This document shows, piece by piece, positions 1-4,692 of a DNA stretch of 7,190 bases (positions are counted from its first letter, which is position 1; every line of letters begins with the position of its first letter). The notes beneath the pieces were generated by a model that had not been told where the DNA came from, searched no databases, and saw only the letters and a program-made list of their open reading frames with translations. The position numbers and the translations under genes were made by a program. The stretch is from an uncultured Clostridia bacterium (GTDB lineage: Bacteria > Bacillota > Clostridia > TANB77 > CAG-508). Where the stretch lies: positions 1 through 7,190 of the forward strand of contig CANRLA010000067.1 of the NCBI GenBank assembly GCA_947631315.1, given 5' to 3'.

Positions 1-11
1 TTTAAGTATCC

Positions 12-272
12 CTAGTTATTGTCAGCAGTATTTGTCGCTGTTACTATACCTGTATTGGTTGTTCCATCATTCATCATAAAGCATCTTTTTTGCATTAATA
101 AATCTTGAACATTTCTTAGAGCTTCTCCAAATCTTTGGAAGTGTACTATTTCCCTTTGTCTTAAATATCTAAGAACATCTACTACATCTGGATTATCTCT
201 AGATAAATCTATTAATTTTTCATAAGTTGCTCTAGCTTTTTGTTCTGCTGCTACTCTGATAGGACAACAAAT
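12..272 (-). pseudogene. cotJC: CotJC spore coat protein (manganese catalase family), C-terminal fragment
   Basis: The frame encodes 86 residues ending in TAG, with no start of its own; an in-frame TAG (273-275) lies just upstream. The stretch RVAAEQKARATYEKLIDL and the later REIVHFQRFGEAL match the C-terminal third of CotJC/manganese catalases, mother-cell proteins deposited in the inner spore coat. The Glu of AAEQ and the His of VHFQ correspond to the last two of the five manganese ligands in this family; the first three lie in the missing N-terminal part. CotJC proteins are about 190-200 residues, so more than half is absent. Family resemblance is clear from about position 257 leftwards and fades between 258 and 272, close to a serine recombinase gene. 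I read this as a gene split by an integrated element rather than random decay, because the remaining frame is intact. It could be rejoined if the element excises. Confidence 0.8.
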
Positions 273-312
273 CTAAATTTTATTAATTTTTCAATATTTA
301 TTGTTGTTCTAT
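259..312. other. Putative attL region with inverted-repeat arms
   Basis: ATAGGACAACAA (259-270) is repeated in inverted form as TTGTTGTTCTAT (301-312), 11 of 12 positions matching, with a 30-bp AT-rich spacer. It lies exactly where CotJC similarity ends and 35 bp beyond the recombinase stop. Large serine recombinases bind att sites of about 40-50 bp with imperfect inverted half-sites, so these arms may be recombinase contacts. There is no T-run after the repeat, which argues against a terminator. The crossover itself must lie at or left of about 272, since cotJC has an in-frame stop to the right, so it is not at the centre of this repeat. Confidence 0.4.
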
Positions 313-346
313 TATCTTTTATGTTGTAACCTTATTAATATAACAA

Positions 347-1990
347 TTAAATTTTCCAATGTATTGTGATTTTTTTCTTTTTTGTTATTGAATCTTTTTG
401 ACCTATGACGATATAGTCAATTAAATTATCTACCATCTCCCTAGATACCTCAGTTACATTTATATATTGCTCTAGTAGTTTTCTTTTTGATTTTACCGTT
501 TCTTGCTCATTGGCAATTTTCATTAATTTATTCTTTTTTTGCACTAACTTCTGTTCTATATTTTCTTTTTCTTTTCTTAAATCGGTACTTATTGATACAA
601 ACTCTTCTTCTGTAATATGTTCATTTACTTTTTGCATAAATAAGTCTTTTAATGCTTTTGAATATTTGTTAATATTTCCTTCATATGAGGATATTTCTTC
701 TTTTAATTGTTCTTTTTCGTTTTTAACTTCTTTTAAAATAATATTTTCTTCTAATTCATTTACATTTAAATATTGCTTTATTAACAAGTTTAATTCTTTC
801 AAAATAGCTTTCTTCAATACATTTTCTGATATAAAACTTCCTATACAATCATCTTTATTTATTTGCCTAGTAGGACATCTTAAATATCTGTCATTATGGG
901 ACTTACTAGATTTCAAAGTATAACCACAATATTCACATTTGCATTTATAAGCAAATATACCTATTTTACCACTTTTGTATGGTTTAAAATTATTTCTTAT
1001 TTTACTCTGTACACTATTCCACAAATCTATATCAATTATTGCTTCATGTGTATTTTCAACTCTAAACCACTGTTCTTTTGTTCTAGGTTTATTTTTTTTA
1101 GTTCTAAAAGATACACTACCATACTTACCTTGTACCATATTTCCTATGTACATTTCATTTTCTAATATATCTGATATTGAAAAATATTTCCATAGTGTAC
1201 CTAATTTATTTTTTGGTGTTTTGTATGTAATACCTTGTTGTCTTTTATATTCAGTTGGATTTGGTATTCCTTGATTATTTAATTTTCTTGCTATTGCAGT
1301 TTTTCCATAGCCAGCATTATATAAATAAAATATTTGTTTTACTACTTTTGAAGCAACTGGATCAATGATTAAATGTCCTTTTTTATTAGTATCCTTTAAA
1401 TACCCATATAATGGCACACTGCCAATATATTCTCCTCTGTTTCTTTTTATATTAAGTGATGACTTTATGCTTTCGGACATATCTTCTATATACCATTGAT
1501 TAGTTAATCCGTTAATTTGAATTGACTTTCTATTTCCTTTTAGTGCTGTATCTGTATTATCAACTAAACCTATAAACCTAACATTCCATTCATTAAATTT
1601 TTCTAATACATATTGTTCAACTACTATACTATCTCTTGTAAATCTATTTAAACTTTTGCATAATACAATGTCAATCTTTCCTTTTTCTGCTAATTCCAAT
1701 ACTTTATTATAATTAGGTCTTTCTTGATTCATTCCTGCCCAATCCTCATCAACAAATACATCTATTATTTCCCAATTCTCTTTACCGTTTGCATATTCAG
1801 TTAGCATTATCTTTTGGTTTTTAATACTTTCGCTATCATCCTCCTTATTTTTTTTATTCCTATCTTCTTGTGAAAGTCTACAATAAATTGCTACTTTTAA
1901 TATTTTATTCTCCACAACTGCTCTTTTTTCTTCTATTTTATTATTATTAAGTGCAATATATGGAAGTTGTAAAGTATTTGTTTCATTCAT
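347..1990 (-). CDS. Large serine recombinase (TnpX-like site-specific integrase)
   Basis: The 547-residue product catalyses integration and excision by 2-bp staggered cuts through a 5'-phosphoserine link. The N-terminal resolvase domain (about residues 32-175) has YCRLS with nucleophile Ser40 and Arg38, and the downstream LNRFTRD arginine motif. The central recombinase domain (about 180-300) includes GSVPLYGY. A zinc ribbon follows with Cys352, Cys355, Cys372 and Cys382, then a long charged coiled coil (about 410-505) that in this family controls integration versus excision. Length fits the 450-700 residue range of the family and no key residue is missing. I start at ATG 1990 because AGGAGG (2001-2006) stands ten bases upstream; a start at 2020 would add ten residues and lies upstream of that site. 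The gene lies beside the truncated cotJC and has its own promoter inside a dyad. Confidence 0.93.
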   Translation of the reverse strand: MNETNTLQLPYIALNNNKIEEKRAVVENKILKVAIYCRLSQEDRNKKNKEDDSESIKNQKIMLTEYANGKENWEIIDVFVDEDWAGMNQERPNYNKVLELAEKGKIDIVLCKSLNRFTRDSIVVEQYVLEKFNEWNVRFIGLVDNTDTALKGNRKSIQINGLTNQWYIEDMSESIKSSLNIKRNRGEYIGSVPLYGYLKDTNKKGHLIIDPVASKVVKQIFYLYNAGYGKTAIARKLNNQGIPNPTEYKRQQGITYKTPKNKLGTLWKYFSISDILENEMYIGNMVQGKYGSVSFRTKKNKPRTKEQWFRVENTHEAIIDIDLWNSVQSKIRNNFKPYKSGKIGIFAYKCKCEYCGYTLKSSKSHNDRYLRCPTRQINKDDCIGSFISENVLKKAILKELNLLIKQYLNVNELEENIILKEVKNEKEQLKEEISSYEGNINKYSKALKDLFMQKVNEHITEEEFVSISTDLRKEKENIEQKLVQKKNKLMKIANEQETVKSKRKLLEQYINVTEVSREMVDNLIDYIVIGQKDSITKKKKITIHWKI

Positions 1991-2000
1991 TTTATAATTT

Positions 2001-2006
2001 CCTCCT
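2001..2006 (-). promoter_or_regulatory. Ribosome binding site fixing the recombinase start
   Basis: A perfect AGGAGG on the minus strand stands 10 bases before the ATG at 1990. It lies inside the ten-residue extension of the longer possible frame from 2020, so it favours the shorter protein. Confidence 0.85.
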
Positions 2007-2026
2007 AAATTCGAAAACAATAAAAT

Positions 2027-2064
2027 GAACCAATATTAGTATTATTATACTACATTATTGGTTC
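2027..2064. promoter_or_regulatory. Dyad over the recombinase promoter, putative operator
   Basis: GAACCAATA (2027-2035) and TATTGGTTC (2056-2064) are perfect inverted copies. Between them a second pair, AGTAT (2038-2042) and ATACT (2047-2051), is nested with its centre one base off. The structure covers the -10 box and the spacer of the recombinase promoter. Its position suggests a repressor site, possibly for the recombinase itself or an element regulator. A hairpin in the leader RNA is possible only in part, because the right arm lies upstream of the expected transcription start. Confidence 0.5.
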
Positions 2065-2071
2065 TTGTAAA
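2044..2071 (-). promoter_or_regulatory. Recombinase promoter, sigma-A type
   Basis: On the minus strand TTTACA (2066-2071, five of six to consensus) is followed after 16 bp by a consensus TATAAT (2044-2049). Transcription would start near 2037, leaving a leader of about 45 bases before the recombinase ATG. The -10 box and most of the spacer lie within the dyad at 2027-2064, so bound protein would block polymerase. Confidence 0.7.
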
Positions 2072-2086
2072 CAGTTTTATTTAATT

Positions 2087-2203
2087 TCAGTCTATTTTAT
2101 TTATCATCATATTTACTACAAACTGCCAAATTTTATTAAATGACTTTCTTTTCTCTGTTTCATCAATAGAAACAAATATATTTTCGCAAATTATTTTTTC
2201 CAT
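2087..2203 (-). CDS. Small 38-residue protein upstream of the recombinase, unknown function
   Basis: The frame runs from ATG 2203 to TGA 2087 and gives a 38-residue product with the central segment VSIDETEKRKSFNKIW and a hydrophobic tail. AAGGA stands about 12 bases before the ATG, a little far. The stop is 16 bases from the -35 box of the recombinase promoter. Small acidic/amphipathic ORFs of this kind often sit beside TnpX-type recombinases; whether this one is a directionality factor or accessory protein cannot be told from sequence. The regular mix of charged and aromatic residues (Trp, Phe) makes it look like a real protein rather than AT-rich noise. I am moderately confident that it is translated. 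Confidence 0.5.
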   Translation of the reverse strand: MEKIICENIFVSIDETEKRKSFNKIWQFVVNMMINKID

Positions 2204-2238
2204 ATTCTTATAGTTTCCTTTCAAAATACTTATGCTAA

Positions 2239-2268
2239 TGAATAATTCTTTACTCTAAATATTATTCA
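2239..2268. repeat. Short inverted repeat in the gap between two small genes
   Basis: TGAATAAT (2239-2246) and ATTATTCA (2261-2268) form an 8-bp stem with a 14-base loop, between the end of the 82-residue gene and the start of the 38-residue gene. There is no T-run in either direction, so it is not a standard terminator. In such AT-rich DNA it may be chance. Confidence 0.25.
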
Positions 2269-2315
2269 CTCTTTATAATTTTAATTAATATTCAGTTTTT
2301 ATAAATTTATGTATT

Positions 2316-2564
2316 CTATATACTTTTTTTTATATCTTTAATATAACTTTCTAATAATTCAATAATATTGTTCCACCTTATCAAGGACTTTTCTGATAAA
2401 TTAAACTGACATCTTTCTATATATGAATAATTTTCTTTTGAAATAATAGATATTTCAACAGTTTTATTTTTATCAGCTGTATATATAATTTGTGCATATA
2501 ATTTATCTTGTTTTTCATTTAACGAATCTGCTAGTTTAAATATTTTTAATAATTCTTCTTCCAT
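2316..2564 (-). CDS. Hypothetical protein, 82 residues
   Basis: I do not recognise a named family. The product is 82 residues, charged and mostly helical at both ends, with a central stretch of beta character around residues 24-55 (IIYTADKNKTVEISII). It has no signal peptide and no membrane segment, so it is probably cytoplasmic. The start at ATG 2564 is supported by GGAG seven bases upstream. It overlaps the end of the 44-residue membrane peptide by 19 bases, so the two are probably co-transcribed and translationally coupled. Its place between a recombinase and a sigma-like gene suggests an accessory gene of the integrative element. No terminator follows it clearly, so transcripts may run on into the 38-residue gene and the recombinase. 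Confidence 0.75.
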   Translation of the reverse strand: MEEELLKIFKLADSLNEKQDKLYAQIIYTADKNKTVEISIISKENYSYIERCQFNLSEKSLIRWNNIIELLESYIKDIKKSI

Positions 2565-2680
2565 TTATATTCTCCTTTTTGATTTATTTTTTGTTCTATT
2601 CTTTTTTTCTCAACTATAATGTAAATTGTTCCAATGGCTACAATTACATACAATATAATACCTATTATTAAAATAACCAT
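2546..2680 (-). CDS. Small single-pass membrane peptide, 44 residues
   Basis: The frame runs from ATG 2680 to TAA 2546. A very good ribosome site, GGAGG, stands seven bases upstream, stronger than that of most genes here. Residues 2-23 are almost wholly hydrophobic (VILIIGIILYVIVAIGTIYI) and the rest is basic and polar (VEKKRIEQKINQKGEYKWK). This fits a peptide with one N-terminal membrane helix and a positively charged cytoplasmic tail. It overlaps the start of the 82-residue gene by 19 bases, so the two form a coupled pair. The function is unknown: small membrane peptides of mobile elements include toxins, exclusion factors and regulators, and nothing here decides between them. Confidence 0.6.
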   Translation of the reverse strand: MVILIIGIILYVIVAIGTIYIIVEKKRIEQKINQKGEYKWKKNY

Positions 2681-2740
2681 TATATTTCCTCCGTTTGCAT
2701 TTTTTATTTCAGTTCATTAAATAGTAATTAGCTACATTAC

Positions 2741-2880
2741 TCCTCTGGAATTTAACCTGTCTGAACTCAGACTTGTTCTCATTGCTTGCGACGGTTTTAT
2801 CTCGCTCGAACTATGACTAAACAAGAGTTTTATTATTCGCCTTTATTTATCCTCGCCTTATTGGTTGCCATCCAATATTT
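2741..2880 (-). ncRNA. Structured, GC-elevated leader or noncoding RNA candidate
   Basis: This stretch between the sigma-like gene and the membrane peptide has no ORF of note but is clearly richer in G and C than its surroundings. On the minus strand several helices can be drawn: ATTGG/CCAAT with a 7-base loop; AACTC plus TTGTT pairing with AACAA plus GAGTT across about 45 bases, with a GTCT bulge; and GTCTGA/TCAGAC. Just downstream AGTAAT/ATTACT forms another. Two similar blocks, GGCGAGGATAA and GGCGAATAATAA, lie near the 5' end. It precedes a strong ribosome site by about 60 bases, so it could be a structured leader of the small-protein operon, a separate RNA, or a protein-binding DNA site such as an origin of transfer. 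I match it to no known riboswitch or RNA family. Confidence 0.4.
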
Positions 2881-2979
2881 AAGTTGTATAATTTTGCATT
2901 TATACTTTAACTAGCTCCAAATAAAGTGTTTCATTTAATGATTTTATTTAATTTTCAATGTTCTTCAGTTTTTAACTAA

Positions 2980-3014
2980 AAATAAGTGAAAGGTTTTTAC
3001 CCTCTCACTTATTT
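2980..3014 (-). terminator. Rho-independent terminator after the sigma-like gene
   Basis: On the minus strand AAATAAGTGAGAGG (3001-3014) pairs with CCTTTCACTTATTT (2980-2993), 14 pairs including one G-U, with a 7-base loop and a run of T after the stem. It stands about 27 bases beyond the sigma-like stop and separates that gene from the structured region and small ORFs. Confidence 0.8.
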
Positions 3015-3040
3015 GCTCAAAAAAAATTATTTTGTCCCCC

Positions 3041-3496
3041 CTATTCATTAATAAGTTTTTTTAATTTTTTTATACCTAGTTGGATACTTTTTTCTATTTG
3101 ATTTTTTCTAACATTTTCTAACTTTGCTAAATCTCTAATTGTTACTTCATCTACAATATGTAATTCTAATCTTCTAATTTGTGTATCAGTCAATTTTTCT
3201 TTTGCTTTCCTCAGTTTTTCTCTTTCTAGATTATCTATAAAAATTTCTTCAGCATCTTTTACTTTATATTTAGCTCTATTATATATATCTTCTTCAGTTA
3301 GTTCTGATTGTTCAATATATCTACTTGTTTCGTTTTTGATTTTTACATATGACTTCTTTGAACTCATATATATATCAAATATTTCTTTATCAATTTCAAT
3401 TCGGCATTCTTGATTGGCACTATCTAAAAAAGAAATATAATATTTATTTTCATTCTCAATATATTCTAATATATAACTATCTACCCTATATTTCAC
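3041..3496 (-). CDS. Sigma-70 region-4-like DNA-binding protein of integrative elements
   Basis: The 151-residue product has a sigma-70 region-4-type helix-turn-helix at its C-terminus (about residues 98-150), running from KAKEKLTDTQIRRLELHI through VTIRDLAKLENV to KSIQLGIKKLKKLI. The N-terminal half (residues 1-60) has short beta segments, and the middle carries the SRYIEQSELTEEDIYNRAK stretch typical of the sigma-like proteins of Tn916/Tn1549-type and related elements. It lacks sigma region 2, so it should act as an element transcription regulator rather than a full sigma factor. The start is GTG at 3496, chosen because GGAGG (3504-3508) is seven bases upstream. That ribosome site lies in the 3' arm of a hairpin, which suggests controlled translation. 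A strong terminator follows the gene. It could regulate the recombinase or the small-protein operon; no target site is evident. Confidence 0.8.
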   Translation of the reverse strand: MKYRVDSYILEYIENENKYYISFLDSANQECRIEIDKEIFDIYMSSKKSYVKIKNETSRYIEQSELTEEDIYNRAKYKVKDAEEIFIDNLEREKLRKAKEKLTDTQIRRLELHIVDEVTIRDLAKLENVRKNQIEKSIQLGIKKLKKLINE

Positions 3497-3502
3497 TTAC
3501 TT

Positions 3503-3536
3503 ACCTCCACTCAGTTTTTTTCAGCTGAGTGCAGGT
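3503..3536 (-). promoter_or_regulatory. Hairpin sequestering the ribosome binding site of the sigma-like gene
   Basis: In the minus-strand RNA ACCUGCACUCAG (3525-3536) pairs with CUGAGUGGAGGU (3503-3514), 11 of 12 positions with one G-G mismatch, around the loop CUGAAAAAAA. The second arm contains the GGAGG that serves the GTG start at 3496. When folded, the hairpin would hide the ribosome site, so translation should depend on melting, an alternative fold or a bound factor. A DNA operator with the same symmetry is the other reading. Confidence 0.6.
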
Positions 3537-3563
3537 GGACTACGACAATAAAATTTGTTCATA

Positions 3564-3617
3564 AAAAAGGCCCTTCTAACAAACTTGGCTTAACCAAACT
3601 TGCAAAAAGGCCTTTTT
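3564..3617. terminator. Rho-independent terminator, active in either direction
   Basis: AAAAAGGCC (3564-3572) and GGCCTTTTT (3609-3617) pair perfectly, and the stem continues inwards on the minus strand through wobble pairs. A small TTGG/CCAA helix lies in the loop. A T-run follows on each strand. No plus-strand gene precedes it, so the likely user is a short minus-strand transcript starting near 3713. It lies about 70 bases upstream of the sigma-like start and may act as an attenuator for that gene. Confidence 0.65.
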
Positions 3618-3644
3618 AAATAATAAAATCAAAATAAAAAATAA

Positions 3645-3701
3645 CTAACCAAATATTATTTTCTTTAGTTTTTCTAAAATCTTTGGTATAGCCTTTTTCA
3701 T
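3645..3701 (-). CDS. Possible 18-residue basic amphipathic leader peptide
   Basis: ATG 3701 to TAG 3645 encodes MKKAIPKILEKLKKIIFG, a lysine-rich amphipathic helix-like peptide. A consensus -10 box TATAAT lies 18 bases upstream (3720-3725) but its -35 is poor, and I see no good ribosome site. The terminator at 3564-3617 follows closely, then the sigma-like gene. It may be a leader peptide in an attenuation arrangement, a short toxin-like peptide, or just an open stretch within a small RNA. Evidence for translation is weak. Confidence 0.25.
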   Translation of the reverse strand: MKKAIPKILEKLKKIIFG

Positions 3702-3719
3702 TTTGATTAAGTTTTGCCT

Positions 3720-3725
3720 ATTATA
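3720..3725 (-). promoter_or_regulatory. Possible -10 box for the leader of the sigma-like gene
   Basis: A consensus TATAAT on the minus strand has no good -35 at 16-18 bp. A transcript from near 3713 would contain the 18-codon ORF and meet the terminator at 3564-3617 after about 150 bases. Reading through that terminator would reach the hairpin and the sigma-like gene. Confidence 0.3.
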
Positions 3726-3864
3726 GTGAGCATCTTTTTTACTTTGTTAAATTGTTATTAGATTAATAGTTTATGTAAGGATATTTATATTTTATTGCAA
3801 TTTATTATGTTTACTTTAATATTCTAATTACTTTACATTTTTTGACATTTTTTTCTATTTTCTA

Positions 3865-3893
3865 TTGAAATTATGTAACCTTAATGATATAAT
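3865..3893 (+). promoter_or_regulatory. Promoter of the Spo0A-like gene, sigma-A type
   Basis: TTGAAA (3865-3870), a 17-bp spacer and a consensus TATAAT (3888-3893) form a near-ideal vegetative promoter. The start point would be near 3900, giving a short leader with GGAG (3915-3918) 11 bases before the ATG. Upstream, 3726-3864 is AT-rich with no gene; a repeated ACATTTTTTGACATTTTTT pattern at about 3836-3854 is its only visible feature. Confidence 0.75.
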
Positions 3894-3929
3894 ATATTTA
3901 ATTTTATATTGTTTGGAGTTTAAAAGATT

Positions 3930-4658
3930 ATGATAAAAATACTTGTAGCAAGCGCAGAAGTAAAAAATAATCAAGATTTTTGCCAATTCCTTACAAATGA
4001 TAAAAAATTTTTTATATATAACGCTTTTAATGATAATGAAGTTTTAGATAAATATATAAATTTACAACCTGATATTTTAGTTATTGGTACTAGTTTAGGA
4101 GTTTCAAATTGTATAAACTTAATTAATAGAATATCTACTTTACAAGATGCATTTAATAGTTGTTATACATTTATTGTAGCAACTGATAACGAGGCTTCTA
4201 ATATTACTAGTCACTTAAACAACTTTTCTAAAATATATAAAATACTATACAAGCCTTTTAATATAGTTAAAACATTAAATGCTATTAATGAAATTACTCC
4301 TACTTTAGGAATATCTGAATTAACTTTTGATGATATTATCCCTATTTTTCTTTTGCTTAATTTAAGTATATCTTCAAAAGGTTCTATATATCTTATGGAC
4401 TCAATTATGGCTTGTTATTATATTCCATTTTTATCAAAAAATCTGGAAACCACAGTTTATAGAGAAATAGCTCAATATCACAATACTACAACCAATAAAG
4501 TTCGCTCAAATATTGCTAATACTTTACTGACAATAGATACAAAATGTTTAGATAGAGTCAATATTCCATTATTAAAATTATTTAATTTTAAAGATAATAC
4601 TACTCCTAAGCAATTTATTGAAATACTATCAACATATTTTAGACATAAAAATAAATGA
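3930..4658 (+). CDS. Spo0A-like transcription factor with degenerate receiver domain
   Basis: The 242-residue product has the two-domain plan of the sporulation master regulator Spo0A (about 260-270 residues). Residues 1-122 form a receiver-like domain (MIKILVAS to KILYKPFNI). Residues 125-240 match the Spo0A C-terminal DNA-binding domain, including YLMDSIMACYY, the helix-turn-helix YREIAQYHNTTTNKVRSNIA and a final TPKQFIEILSTYF. The receiver lacks the acidic pair (Ser8/Ala9 in place of Asp-Asp) and the phosphorylated Asp (Gly53), keeping only Lys108-Pro109, so ordinary phosphorelay activation looks impossible. The recognition helix differs from the strongly conserved SRVERAIRHA of true Spo0A, so the target site is probably changed. 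The gene opposes its neighbours and ends against the radical SAM gene through a shared terminator. It may be a constitutive or ligand-driven paralogue or an antagonist of Spo0A; that is inference. Confidence 0.85.
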   Translation: MIKILVASAEVKNNQDFCQFLTNDKKFFIYNAFNDNEVLDKYINLQPDILVIGTSLGVSNCINLINRISTLQDAFNSCYTFIVATDNEASNITSHLNNFSKIYKILYKPFNIVKTLNAINEITPTLGISELTFDDIIPIFLLLNLSISSKGSIYLMDSIMACYYIPFLSKNLETTVYREIAQYHNTTTNKVRSNIANTLLTIDTKCLDRVNIPLLKLFNFKDNTTPKQFIEILSTYFRHKNK

Positions 4659-4692
4659 TTAATGGCTTTTATTCCATCAATCATTTATTTTT
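4647..4692. terminator. Two-way terminator between the convergent Spo0A-like and radical SAM genes
   Basis: Arms at 4649-4665 and 4674-4690 match in 16 of 17 positions with an 8-base loop (CTTTTATT), and AA/TT extends the stem outwards by two pairs. T-rich sequence follows on both strands. The Spo0A-like stop lies inside the left arm and the radical SAM stop (4692-4694) touches the right one, so one structure ends both messages. Confidence 0.85.

Noticed and set aside
510..1274. Open frames on the plus strand opposite the recombinase gene
   Set aside because: They lie antisense to a well-conserved recombinase frame, have Phe/Ser/Cys-rich low-complexity products typical of reversed AT-rich coding DNA, and show no ribosome site or known domain.
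3503..3617. The right end (attR) of the element near the two hairpins at about 3540
   Set aside because: No cotJC 5' coding sequence follows on the minus strand, and resemblance of GGACTACGACAATAAA to the left junction is too loose to count.
3841..3847. TTTGACA as a possible Spo0A box (TTCGACA-like) before the Spo0A-like gene
   Set aside because: It is a single site with one mismatch in very AT-rich DNA, and it looks equally like a stray -35 box. The altered recognition helix also makes the classical box a poor guide.
4478..4684. Minus-strand open frame opposite the end of the Spo0A-like gene
   Set aside because: It overlaps the conserved helix-turn-helix coding region and the terminator, and resembles no protein.
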